Source of the DNA: Myxococcus hansupus
GTDB taxonomy: Bacteria > Myxococcota > Myxococcia > Myxococcales > Myxococcaceae
Length of the DNA stretch: 64,000 bases
Direction: 5' to 3'
NCBI RefSeq assembly: GCF_000280925.3
Contig: NZ_CP012109.1
Location: 868,001-932,000 of the forward strand
Shown: positions 8,892 to 16,931 of the stretch, in pieces
How the letters are laid out: every line of letters begins with the position of its first letter
Numbering within the stretch: position 1 is the stretch's first letter
Translations under genes and position numbers: made by a program
The notes under the pieces: generated by a model
What the model was told of the DNA's origin: nothing
Databases searched by the model: none
Seen by the model: only the letters and a program-made list of their open reading frames with translations

Positions 8892-9631
8892 GCCAGCCGT
8901 GCCAGTGCGACCGCATCAGGGCCCGCGGGATAACGGAGCTTCGCCGACGTGTCGTTCGCGGCAAGCCACACCCCTTCGGCCACGTCGGACTCGCGCGTCA
9001 CCGCGGCCGGCTGCCCGAAGGAAGCGAAGATGCGCTGTGCGAACGGCGCATACGCCTCGGGGAACAGCCCTTCCATGCGGGCGCTTCCGTTGCTCGTAAA
9101 GCGGGTGCTCGGGCCATAGCCCGGCTCGACGAGCTTCACGCGCACGTTGAAGGCTTCGAGCTCGAAGGCGAGCGACGCGGTGAACCCTTCGATGGCCACC
9201 TTGCTCGCGGTGTACACGGCCACCAGCGGCATGGGCGCCAGCGTCGCGCTGGACGTCACGTTGACGACGACGCCCGACTTGCGTGCGCGAAACTGGGGCA
9301 GCACCGCCTGCGTCATCGCCATCACCCCGAAGACGTTCGTCTCGAACACCTCACGCACCGTGGCCATCGGCGTGGCCTCGAAGGCCCCCATGAGCCCGAT
9401 GCCCGCATTGTTGACGAGCACATCGATGGGCCCGCTCGCCTCCAGCGCCGCCGTGATGCTCTCGGGCTTCGTCACGTCGAGCGCCACCACATGCATCCGG
9501 TCCGAACGAGGGAGGGTGTCCTCGCGGGGAGTTCGCATGGTGGCAACCACGCTCCATCCCTGCGCGTGAAAGTGGCGCGCCGTCTCAAGTCCGTAGCCGG
9601 AGGAGCAACCCGTGATGAGCACCGTCTTCAT
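8888..9631 (-). CDS. short-chain dehydrogenase/reductase
   Basis: 247 residues from ATG 9631. Classical SDR: nucleotide-binding TGCSSGYG at residues ~7-14, NNAGIG, then active-site Ser (NVTSSATL) and YTASK. Length fits the classical class. It uses NAD(P)H on an unknown alcohol or ketone. The gene is the middle member of a three-gene operon: its start overlaps the monooxygenase stop and its stop overlaps the phosphoesterase start, both by ATGA. Confidence 0.9.
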   Translation of the reverse strand: MKTVLITGCSSGYGLETARHFHAQGWSVVATMRTPREDTLPRSDRMHVVALDVTKPESITAALEASGPIDVLVNNAGIGLMGAFEATPMATVREVFETNVFGVMAMTQAVLPQFRARKSGVVVNVTSSATLAPMPLVAVYTASKVAIEGFTASLAFELEAFNVRVKLVEPGYGPSTRFTSNGSARMEGLFPEAYAPFAQRIFASFGQPAAVTRESDVAEGVWLAANDTSAKLRYPAGPDAVALARLA

Positions 9632-9957
9632 GACACCACCCCCGCGTTGAGCTTGCCGCCAACGGGCACTTCGTCCTGGTACTGCGCCTCGCCCGTGACG
9701 AGCGGGGCGAGTTCGGCGACAAGCGCCTGGGAGCGTGGGCTCGCGAAGTTCGCGGCGTGCGCCTCCTTCGTGGTCCACCCCTCCGTGACGTAGACGGTGT
9801 CTGGGTTGCTCGCGGAGCGCCCCACCCGATAGAGGACGCAGTCCTTGTTGGTGACGAGGCCGGCGCCACTCACCGCGGTGAGCAAGAGCGCCACCAGTTC
9901 ATCGCCTTTTCCCGGCAGAGCAGTCATCGTCGCCCGGAACCCGTACGTTGCCTTCAT
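9628..9957 (-). CDS. antibiotic-biosynthesis/quinol monooxygenase-like (ABM) protein
   Basis: 109 residues from ATG 9957 (MKATYGFRATM). A small ferredoxin-like alpha/beta fold of the ABM family is indicated by the YGFRATMTALPGKGDELVALL opening and the central VTEGWTTKEAHAANFASPRS strand-helix. Members are cofactor-free oxygenases acting on quinols or aromatic polyketides, often paired with an SDR as here. It is first in the operon and divergent from the AraC regulator, which probably controls it. An upstream in-frame start (10035) would run through the divergent promoter and is rejected. Confidence 0.82.
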   Translation of the reverse strand: MKATYGFRATMTALPGKGDELVALLLTAVSGAGLVTNKDCVLYRVGRSASNPDTVYVTEGWTTKEAHAANFASPRSQALVAELAPLVTGEAQYQDEVPVGGKLNAGVVS

Positions 9958-10030
9958 TTCGACCCCTTGGTTTGCCGCGATGTGTGTGGCGTTGATGGTC
10001 CGAAGGTACGCGCGGCACGCAGGACGCTCC

Positions 10031-10042
10031 ACCATGCATGGT
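10031..10042. promoter_or_regulatory. palindrome between the operon and its AraC regulator
   Basis: The perfect 12-bp palindrome ACCATGCATGGT lies in the 112-nt gap between the two divergent starts (9957 and 10070), 28 nt before the regulator start. Its position suggests an operator serving one or both directions; this is inference. Confidence 0.4.
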
Positions 10043-10069
10043 CCATATTTCTTTTGTTAGAGTCCGGGC

Positions 10070-10966
10070 ATGACCGACCCCCTCACGGAAGTCATCGCCT
10101 TGCTTCAACCCCGCGCCGTCTTCTCGAAGGGCATCAGCGGCGCAGGTCGCTGGGGGGTTCGCTACTCGGACTTTGGCCAGCCGAGCTTCAGTGCTGTCCT
10201 CGAAGGGAGCTGCCGACTTGCTGTCGACGGCCAGCCCGCCCTCACGCTCCAAGCGGGCGATTTCGTGCTCCTGCCGGCGACGCCGGGCTTCACCATGTCC
10301 GGCTTCGAGCCGGTGGTGCCCGAGCGCATCGACGCCAAGGCGTCGGCCTCGCCGAAGGGTGAGGTGCGTTACGGCACGCGTGGTGGCCGTCCCGACGTGC
10401 GCATGCTCGGCGGTTACTTCGTCTTCGACTCGCCTGACGCGGCCCTGATGGTGTCGCTGCTCCCGGCCCTGGTGCACGTGCGCGGCGTGGAGCGGCTCTC
10501 TCCGCTGGTGGGACTCGTCCGCGACGAGGCGAGCGACCAGCGCTCGGGCCGGGACCTTGTGCTCACGCGTCTCGTGGAGCTGCTGCTCATCGAGGCGCTG
10601 CGGTCGACCTCGAGCGACGACGCCCCTCCAGGGCTCCTGCGCGGCCTGGCGGATGTGAGGATTGCCCCTGCGATACGGCAGATGCACGCTCACCTCACGC
10701 GGTCCTGGACGGTGGCGCAGCTCGCGAAGAGCGCGGCGCTCTCGCGCTCGGCGTTTTTTGACCGCTTCACGCGCACCGTGGGGCGGCCCCCGATGGAGTA
10801 CCTGCTGGACTGGCGGATGGCCGTCGCGAGGGGGCTGCTGCGTCGCCGGGAGTTCGCCATCAATGAGGTCGCCGAGCGCGTCGGGTACAGCTCCGCGAGC
10901 ACCTTCACCACGGCGTTCAGTCGGCGCGTGGGCCAGTCTCCGGGCCGCTATGCGCGGGCGAGCTAG
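10070..10966 (+). CDS. AraC-family transcription regulator
   Basis: 298 residues. The N-terminal ~180 residues form a cupin-type ligand-binding domain (WGVRYSDFGQPSFSAVLEGSCRLAVDG, LQAGDFVLLPA). The C-terminal ~100 residues are an AraC helix-turn-helix pair (WTVAQLAKSAALSRSAFFDRFTRTVGRPPMEYLLDWRM, then EVAERVGYSSASTFTTAFSRRVGQSPGRYAR). It is divergent from the ABM-SDR-phosphoesterase operon, the usual layout for local control of reductase genes. A truncated IS begins within a few bases of its stop. Confidence 0.92.
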   Translation: MTDPLTEVIALLQPRAVFSKGISGAGRWGVRYSDFGQPSFSAVLEGSCRLAVDGQPALTLQAGDFVLLPATPGFTMSGFEPVVPERIDAKASASPKGEVRYGTRGGRPDVRMLGGYFVFDSPDAALMVSLLPALVHVRGVERLSPLVGLVRDEASDQRSGRDLVLTRLVELLLIEALRSTSSDDAPPGLLRGLADVRIAPAIRQMHAHLTRSWTVAQLAKSAALSRSAFFDRFTRTVGRPPMEYLLDWRMAVARGLLRRREFAINEVAERVGYSSASTFTTAFSRRVGQSPGRYARAS

Positions 10967-10969
10967 CAG

Positions 10970-11630
10970 GCTGTCGAGAAACCCCTCTGGGGGATCGACA
11001 CCCCGCACCGTGGCGTGGTGTCCTCCATGTGACGGAGGGCGCGAAGCGCGGACGGCCCGAGCAGCAGACGACGCTCTTCAGCCTGCGGACGCCGGGAGAC
11101 CGGGTGCCCGCGGGCCATCCGCTGCGCAGGGTGAAGGACATGGCGGACGCCGCGCTGGCGGCGCTCTTGCCGACGTTCGACGCGATGTACAGCGGCACCG
11201 GTCGGCCGAGCATCCCGCCGGAGCCGTTGCTGAAGTCCTGCCTCCTCATGGCGTTCTACTCCGTGAGAAGCGAGCGGCTCGACCACAACCTCTTGTACCG
11301 GTGGTTCCTCGACACGGGGATGGAGGACGTCTCCTTCGACCACAGCACCTTCTCGCAGAACCGGGACTGGCTGCTGGAGCACGACGTCGCCCGGAGATTC
11401 TTCATGGCGGTGATGGGCCAGGCGCAAAGCGCGGGGCTCACCAGCAGCGAGCACTTCAGCGTGGATGGCAGCCTCATTGCGGCCTGGGCGTCCCTGAAGT
11501 CGTTTCGCCCGAAGGAGGAGAAGGAGCCGCCCGACGACAAGGGCACCCCGACGGTGAACTTTCACGGGCAGAAGCGAGGCAACGCGACGCATGCCTCGAC
11601 GACGGACCCGGAGGCGCGGCTGGTGGCGTT
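10970..11630 (+). mobile_element. truncated insertion sequence (IS5/IS1182-like)
   Basis: The left end CAGGCTGTCGAGAAAC begins four bases after the araC-type stop and looks like an IS terminal repeat. The transposase frame starts 60 nt later. Homology to a DDE transposase stops near 11630, and no right end or second inverted repeat was found. The element has therefore lost its distal half and is probably immobile. Confidence 0.6.
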
Positions 11631-11715
11631 GGCGACAGTACAGCCCCAAGGGCCCATGTCCACAGCCGGCGCCAGTCAGCGCCACGGGCAGCCTTCTCCG
11701 CGTGCTGTGCCATGA
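11029..11715 (+). pseudogene. truncated DDE transposase
   Basis: Starts at GTG 11029 (MTEGAKRGRPEQQTTLFSL). The first ~200 residues are a typical IS5/IS1182-group N-terminus: HPLRRVKDMADAAL, LLKSCLLMAFYSVRSERL, YRWFLDTGMEDVSFDHSTFSQNRD, then the first catalytic Asp in HFSVDGSLI. After DPEARL (near 11629) the sequence changes to unrelated text and stops at 11715. The second Asp and the Glu of the catalytic triad are missing. The gene is dead. Confidence 0.82.
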
Positions 11716-12014
11716 CTGCATCGAGCTCTGCTCCTCACCGGAGGACAACAGTAGCGAGCCTTCCCTGGGGCTTCGAGGAGTTGGGGACTCACCCTTGAGC
11801 GGTCTGGACGAAGAGGTTGTGCTCTGCCTTCGGACGTGTCGCGCCTGAAGGCATGGACGAGCGGCCCCTGGAGAGTCTCTGTTCGCGGGCAGAGACAGCG
11901 ACGTGCAGGCACGGAGCGATTCTTCGGGGCGGTCTTCGGCCCTCAGAGAGAGACTCACCAAGAGCCGGAGTAGCGGCTTGACGAGGGGAGTAGGGAAGGC
12001 GGCATCACCCCGGC
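11716..12014. other. non-coding flank of the broken IS
   Basis: About 300 nt between the end of the transposase remnant and the next gene. Frames are short and unrecognised. It may hold debris of the deletion that removed the right end of the IS, but no inverted repeat or target duplication was found. Confidence 0.35.
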
Positions 12015-12598
12015 ATGAGTCAGGCCTCTCCTTCTCAACCGCGTTCGCCTCCTCCTTCGCAGCCGACGCCGCAGAAGGGGATGCCCGTCCTTGCCATGCT
12101 CATCGCCTCCTGTTTCGTGCTGGCCTTCATGGGCTGGGTCATGAGGCTTGGATACCCTGGAGCGGTGCTGGGAGTGGGCGCCCTCGCTGGGGCCATCGCA
12201 ATCTTCAGGAAGAAGAACTCCAAGCACCGCAGCGCTGCCGTCATTGGCGCAATTGCTTCTGGCATTGTCGTCTTCGGCGCCATCGGGAACGAGAAGTCGC
12301 GCAGCGAAGCTGCGAAGGCGGCATCCATCGAAGCGGCGCGGCAGAAGGCGGAAGCAAGTCGCGCTCATGAAGAGGACGTGTCCTCGCGCTCAAGAAGGTG
12401 ACGGACGACCCGGACAGCTATGAGCATGTCTCGTCGTCGGCTCCCGTTGCCCGCGATGCCTACTGGATTGTGAAGAGTTCCTTCCGCGGGAAGAATGCCT
12501 TCGGCACCGACTCACTCTTCATCGACATCAGGACACTCGCGAGCTTCGACGATTCATCTGAGGCTTGCGCGAAAGAGCTGGAGGTTCGGCTTGTTTGA
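12015..12598 (+). pseudogene. small membrane protein gene split by a frameshift
   Basis: Frame 1 (12015-12401) encodes MSQASPSQPRSPPPSQ, two hydrophobic helices (VLAMLIASCFVLAFMGWVM; YPGAVLGVGALAGAIAIF) and a third (AVIGAIASGIVVFGAIG), then a basic helix. Near 12371-12385 the sense moves to another frame, which reads RVLALKKVTDDPDSYEHVSS and continues to a stop at 12598 with IVKSSFRGKNAFGTDSLF. Joined, they give a ~190-residue membrane protein with a soluble C-terminal domain. One indel separates them: a pseudogene, or an assembly error. Function unknown. Confidence 0.55.
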
Positions 12599-12808
12599 CT
12601 TGTAGTTGAGCGGATGGGTCTTCGCTGCGAGGAAAAGAGCGCCCACCTCCTGCTGCTGTGTTGCACGTATGTTGCCCACGGGTGCGAATGCGCGCCAGTC
12701 AGAAGACGGTACCGCTGGCGCGCTGTGCTGTCCCCGATGTCGAGACCAGGTCATTCTTGTGTCGTGTCGATGCTCAAGGAGAGCAGCTCACCTGGAGAGA
12801 TGCGGCTT

Positions 12809-14299
12809 TCAACCCGTGACCGGCACGAGTTTCCACGGAGTGAGGTCGTATCGATTGTCCTTGTGGTAGAGCTCGACGTTGTCGCCCGTGAATGCCATGT
12901 GATAATCAGTGCGCCGGTCGCCCTGCTCCGCCTTCCAGCGACTCCTGACGTAATACTCGCCGGGCCTGTTTGGGACGGGGATGAAGCGCCAGGGTGTCAG
13001 GTTCTCGTGGTCGCTCTTCCCAGTGAGGACAATGTTGTCCCCGCTGAATCCGATGTACATGTCGAGACGTCTTTCGTTTTCACTCTCTTTCCATTTGTTT
13101 TGAATGTAGAATTGATCGACCGTGTTGGGCACTGGCACGAGCAGCCAGGGGGTCAGGTCCGTCGTATTGTTCTTGCCGTAGAGTTCGAGGCTGTTCCCCT
13201 GGTAGGAGAGGTGCATGTCTACGCGCCGTTCTCCGATGTCTGCACGCCAGCGGTTGATGAAATGGAATTTCTTGTTGGCCAGTTCCTGCAGGGCCGGCTT
13301 GATGTATGCGTTGGCCTTGATGTAGTCCGTGACGGCCTTCTCCATCAGCTTCTTCTTGTCGGCAATCTTGCTGTCGCTTTTGAAGTAATTGCTGGTGAAG
13401 AGTTCGTACACCGGACGCAGCTCCATCTGCACCGGTTTGGGGTCCTTGCGGATGGTCTGGACCCAGTCGTCAAAGTTCGTGTGGGGTGTGCCGCCTACCC
13501 ACTTGATGTCTTCGACTGAAACGTTGCTGTTCGACTCGAAGGCCGAACTGGAAGATGAGCTCGAGCTGCTCCCCGCCTTGACGGTGGCCTTCTTGTAGGT
13601 GCCTTCTGCGGAGGTAGAGACGTCTTTCCCGGACTCCTTCAGGTTTCGATAGGTCTTGGTGTCGATCCTGATGCGCTGGTACATCCTCCCGCCGAACGTG
13701 ATTTCGTGCGCATAGTGTGTGCCGAATTTCTGTATGAATTTGGTGCAGTCGTCCTGGGTCTTGAGTGCTCCGACCGCCCCGGCAAACTCGGCGTTGATGG
13801 GCAGATGCTCGTGGACGTTTTTCAGGAAACCGATATGGCAGTCTTCAAAATAACTTTGGACGAACGTCTCCATCTTCTCGTTGGTGCTCGTCGTCTTGTT
13901 GAATTCACTGTAGGTCGAGCTTTGGCTGAACGAAACGAGCCCTGGGATGCTCAGGCCACTGCTCACTGTTTTTTCAAAGCTTGAGCTCAGCTCCGTCGAG
14001 TCAAACCAAGTTTCTGCGCGCGACGACCGCATCCCACGCGATTCGGAATCGAGTTTCGTTCCCGGAGGAATATAGACGCTCTGGTCGGAGCACTCGACTT
14101 TCACCAGATTGGCGGGAATGTCGATGGCGCGTCCAGCCATGCCTCCTCCTCCATCTCGTACTCGCGCGCTCAAGTCGAACGGATCCATCTTGATGAAGTC
14201 GTAGCAACGCCCCAGATGGTCAATGCCTGGGTAGGGCAGGGTACCCTCATAGTTGATGTTGATGCGTTCGAGTTTTGACGTGTCTTGTGCGTCTGCCAT
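12809..14299 (-). CDS. MACPF-domain pore-forming protein with C-terminal beta-trefoil-like repeats
   Basis: 496 residues from ATG 14299 (MADAQDTSKL); GAGAAG precedes it. The MACPF signature is unmistakable at residues 191-206 (KFGTHYAHEITFGGRM), followed by the second conserved Gly pair (VGGTP, 268-272) and the usual W...I...P..M.LRPVYELF segment to ~301. Regions ~101-160 and ~207-262, the second with a long Ser run (243-252), would be the membrane-inserting helical clusters. Residues 344-495 are three ~50-residue repeats, each with W..., ERR.D or DRR.D, a G[ND] turn and LTPW...PV: a beta-trefoil-like, probably glycan-binding, targeting module. No signal peptide is visible. Composition is clearly lower in G+C than the flanks, suggesting transfer. 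Probable target: foreign cell membranes (inference). Confidence 0.9.
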   Translation of the reverse strand: MADAQDTSKLERININYEGTLPYPGIDHLGRCYDFIKMDPFDLSARVRDGGGGMAGRAIDIPANLVKVECSDQSVYIPPGTKLDSESRGMRSSRAETWFDSTELSSSFEKTVSSGLSIPGLVSFSQSSTYSEFNKTTSTNEKMETFVQSYFEDCHIGFLKNVHEHLPINAEFAGAVGALKTQDDCTKFIQKFGTHYAHEITFGGRMYQRIRIDTKTYRNLKESGKDVSTSAEGTYKKATVKAGSSSSSSSSSAFESNSNVSVEDIKWVGGTPHTNFDDWVQTIRKDPKPVQMELRPVYELFTSNYFKSDSKIADKKKLMEKAVTDYIKANAYIKPALQELANKKFHFINRWRADIGERRVDMHLSYQGNSLELYGKNNTTDLTPWLLVPVPNTVDQFYIQNKWKESENERRLDMYIGFSGDNIVLTGKSDHENLTPWRFIPVPNRPGEYYVRSRWKAEQGDRRTDYHMAFTGDNVELYHKDNRYDLTPWKLVPVTG

Positions 14300-14352
14300 G
14301 GATGGGCTTCTCGCTTGTGGATGATGGGGTGCTGTGGGGCGATGAAGGACGA

Positions 14353-14369
14353 AAGCACTGGGAGTGCTT
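14353..14369 (-). promoter_or_regulatory. hairpin in the MACPF leader
   Basis: Inverted repeat AAGCACT / AGTGCTT with a 3-nt loop, 54-70 nt upstream of the MACPF start. A TTGACA (minus strand, 14401-14396) lies just beyond it and could be a -35 element, but no good -10 was found at 16-18 nt. Tentative. Confidence 0.3.
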
Positions 14370-14422
14370 AGGTTCAATTGCACTGGTCTTCTTTTTGTCA
14401 ATGACACGATATTCTGTCCTGG

Positions 14423-14438
14423 GGCGTCAATTGACGCC
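14423..14438. promoter_or_regulatory. 16-bp perfect palindrome upstream of the MACPF gene
   Basis: GGCGTCAATTGACGCC is a perfect 16-bp palindrome 124-139 nt before the MACPF start. A dimeric regulator site is a reasonable guess; no regulator is encoded next door. Confidence 0.4.
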
Positions 14439-14603
14439 GAGCGTCGGGACTGGCTTCCCTGTGGGTCGGATTGGAAATCAATGCCTTGAGACCGTCGGAG
14501 AGAGGGAGGTTCAGGTTCTTGGGCGGTATCGGTGACGTGAACCCGCGCTATGGCAAGGCCATGGATTTCATGGGACTGGGGAGTGCCTGAGATTCTCCAC
14601 CCG

Positions 14604-14798
14604 TCAGGTTTTCGCTTGGGCTGTCATTCCTGCCAGCAGGACATCATCCATGACGAGCGCGACGGCTCGGCCACTCTCCAGCATGCTGAATGCTTCACCA
14701 GGATCGATTGCTGAGATGATGTTCATCCTCATCTGCGAGTTTGCGTTCATGGCCTTGATGATGCGCTCAGAAGTCGTGCCTGCCGTGGTGAGCACGTG
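14604..14798 (-). pseudogene. gltI: fragment of a glutamate/aspartate ABC-transporter binding-protein gene
   Basis: About 64 codons with strong likeness to the central part of GltI-type periplasmic amino-acid-binding proteins: TTAGTTSERI, then AMNANSQMRMNIISA, then ESGRAVALVMDDVLLAG, which in GltI contact the bound amino acid. It ends in a stop right after AKT. The upstream part of the frame is unrelated Arg/Gly-rich text, so signal peptide, N-lobe and C-terminus are all missing. A dead fragment, presumably left by a deletion or transfer. Confidence 0.72.
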
Positions 14799-15263
14799 CT
14801 CGGCACGGCCCCGCAGCGGGCGCTGGCGGCGGACGCGGGCGCATCCTCCACCTGTCTGTCCTCGCCCAGATGGAGCCACCACGGCGCTCGGACAAGGGCC
14901 GAGAGGTCGGGGGAGAGGGCCGTGCCGAGGACGCGGCCAAGAGCTTCTAAGCGCCCTCTCGGAAAGTCTGTGCGCGAGGCGAAGTCGAGAATGCCGAGTA
15001 ACGGAAAGCCCTCTTTCGCTCTCTCAGTCAACAGGTGGCCTTTTGGCCTTTTGAAAGAGGGAAATCTCGGCCTCTCTCTTCCCAAAACGGGTGAAAGAGC
15101 GGTCCAGAGAGCCCAATCAGTGGCGGAGGAGAGGGGGCGTCTCGCTCTGCGGGGTAGAGGGCCGAGAGCGCCCTCTTCAGCACCGCGAGCCAGAATCCCT
15201 TGGGATTCAGCGGCTTGAGCACCAAGGCCCCGTGATTTTCATCGCGAGGCCCGTGTAGAACAA
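14799..15263. other. gene-free stretch with unrecognised frames
   Basis: No supported gene. A minus-strand frame at 15028-15225 reads LNPKGFWLAVLKRALSALYP but has no ribosome site or family I know; it may be more transposon or transfer debris. The stretch sits between the gltI-like fragment and the hairpin cluster at 15264-15428. Confidence 0.35.
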
Positions 15264-15291
15264 AAGGGCCCTACCGGTTGATAGGGCCCTT
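15264..15291 (-). terminator. strong hairpin with T tract on the minus strand
   Basis: AAGGGCCCTA (15264-15273) and TAGGGCCCTT (15282-15291) form a perfect 10-bp stem with an 8-nt loop. On the minus strand the stem runs into CTTTTG. It would end transcripts of the aminotransferase gene, whose stop is at 15519, about 230 nt upstream on that strand. Confidence 0.6.
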
Positions 15292-15384
15292 CGTTCAGCT
15301 CCCCGATTGAGTGTCCGTGAACTTCGCGGTTGCCTTTCTGGCCTGGTGTACAGCGGTAGGATGCGTGCCCGCCTTGCAGGAGCT

Positions 15385-15428
15385 GGGAACGGAAGGCTTC
15401 GTTCCCTTGCCTCACCCCGTCGCAAGGG
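15385..15428. other. two overlapping, mutually exclusive hairpins
   Basis: GGGAACG (15385-15391) pairs with CGTTCCC (15400-15406). CCCTTGC (15404-15410) pairs with GCAAGGG (15422-15428). The two stems share bases 15404-15406. Either could be part of the 3' region of the aminotransferase transcript. No tRNA fold could be made from this stretch. Confidence 0.3.
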
Positions 15429-15518
15429 CTGTGTACCCGCTACGGGGACCACGTATGTGATGCGCGCATGACGCGGCGACCCAATTGTGGGTCGACACAC
15501 CTGTCGCGGCCCCGTCCA

Positions 15519-16931
15519 TCACGAACGCCTGTCGTCGTACCAGGCATTCATTCCATCGACGGCTCGGTCCACATCGGCGAGCGTGTTGTAGATGTGAGGG
15601 CACAGGCGGAACGTCTTGTCGTCCCCGGAGCCCGCGATGCGGTAGCGCGGGTCCTCGTAGAGCCAGTCGTACAGCGTCTTCTCCCGGTGCTCCTTCTGTG
15701 CCTCGACGCGCACCACGCCCCAACTGCGCGCTGGGTCGCTCGGCGTGACGAGCCTCCACCGGCTCCCCGTCTGCTGGAGTCGTGACATGAGGTGCTGGGC
15801 GAGCTGGGCGATGCGCTCGTAGGGTTTGCGAGGCTGCAGGGCCGCCCACATCCTTTGGGTCAGGTCGAGTGCGATGATGTTCACGTCGTCGCGCTGGCCG
15901 ATGAGCTCGAATCTCAGCGCGTTCTCCGGGAGCTCCCGGTACGGCACGATGACGATGCGGTAGTCGTACCCGAAGATGCTCGGCATGAAGTTCCGGGCCT
16001 TCTCCTTGCGCATGAAGAGGATGCCTGTCTCCTTGGGGCCCAGGAACCACTTGTGGGCGCTGGAGACGAGGCTGTGGCAGTACGCGTTCGCCAGGTTGAG
16101 CGGGCGCGCGCCCCACGCCATCGTGCCATCGATGTGGACGTGGCAGTCTGGCCGGTTCGCCTTCACGTGTTCCCAGATTGCGCGCATCACCGACTCGGGC
16201 ATGCGGAAGCCATTGCTGTTGGCCGTCTCCGTGTACGTGACGAAGCGCGTGCGTGCGGTGATTCGCTGAATGAAGGCCGCCGCGATGTCCGCCTCCGAGG
16301 CGTTCGTCGGGAAGGACACCTCCTCCACCTTGAAAGGCGTCGGACCGCCGGGCCACTCGGCTCGCATCTTCCAGGCCTCGCGGTTGGTGGGGTGGTTCTC
16401 CGCCCACATCACCACGGTGTCATTCCCGTCCGCACTCCAGCCCCGGAAGCCGCAGTTGATGGCGTTGTTCGCCTCCGTGGCGTTGCGCACGATGGCGAGG
16501 TCGTTCGGGTCGCTCAGGCCCAAGCCGAAGGCGAGACTCTTGCGCGTCCGCTCCAACTGGAGCACCCGCTCGCCCTGCACGGTGCGCATCTGCTGCGAGA
16601 CGTTGAGGTTGTATTCGAGGCGCAGCTCGTTGAGCGACTCGATGAGCGCCGCGGGCTCCGGGCAGAGGTTGGCGGCGTTCATCGGCGTGACGCGCTCGGA
16701 GGGCGCGACCTTGGCGAAGCCGAACTCCTGCTGGAACGCCGTCCAAAACGCCTCGTCGGTCTTCTTGGATGGGGCACGGACCGCCTCGAAGAAGCGGTTC
16801 AGCTTGTCTGTCAAAGCGCGTCCCCGCTCCTTGGAAAGGAGTCCCACGTCGGACAGCGACGTGAGGAGGAGGCGGCTGTCGTCGGGCTCGGCCGCGCTGG
16901 CGGCCACGTCGGAGTTGGGGGCGTTGAACAT
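15519..16931 (-). CDS. class V PLP aminotransferase, isopenicillin-N-epimerase-like
   Basis: 470 residues. Start at ATG 16931 (MFNAPNSDV), with GGAG eight bases before it; an ATG at 16961 lacks a site. The fold-type I signature is present: HIDGTMAWG with the cofactor-contacting Asp, and the Schiff-base Lys in SSAHKWFLGPKETGIL. The N-terminal NLCPEP and NATEAN motifs also fit the CefD/kynureninase-like branch. Typical reactions are epimerisation, transamination or Cys desulfuration of an unknown small substrate. It lies between the MACPF and RhiA-like genes on the same strand but has wide gaps on both sides, so co-transcription is uncertain. Confidence 0.83.
   Translation of the reverse strand: MFNAPNSDVAASAAEPDDSRLLLTSLSDVGLLSKERGRALTDKLNRFFEAVRAPSKKTDEAFWTAFQQEFGFAKVAPSERVTPMNAANLCPEPAALIESLNELRLEYNLNVSQQMRTVQGERVLQLERTRKSLAFGLGLSDPNDLAIVRNATEANNAINCGFRGWSADGNDTVVMWAENHPTNREAWKMRAEWPGGPTPFKVEEVSFPTNASEADIAAAFIQRITARTRFVTYTETANSNGFRMPESVMRAIWEHVKANRPDCHVHIDGTMAWGARPLNLANAYCHSLVSSAHKWFLGPKETGILFMRKEKARNFMPSIFGYDYRIVIVPYRELPENALRFELIGQRDDVNIIALDLTQRMWAALQPRKPYERIAQLAQHLMSRLQQTGSRWRLVTPSDPARSWGVVRVEAQKEHREKTLYDWLYEDPRYRIAGSGDDKTFRLCPHIYNTLADVDRAVDGMNAWYDDRRS

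Noticed and set aside
14408..14535. possible peptide gene in the MACPF upstream region (plus strand frame at 14275-14535)
   Set aside because: No ribosome site and it crosses the MACPF leader and palindrome; more likely regulatory DNA.
15341..15420. tRNA-like stretch (AGCGGTAGGATGC...TTCGTTCCC)
   Set aside because: No acceptor stem pairs, the D and T arms do not have standard loops and no 7-nt anticodon loop on a 5-bp stem can be drawn. Simple hairpins explain the pairing.
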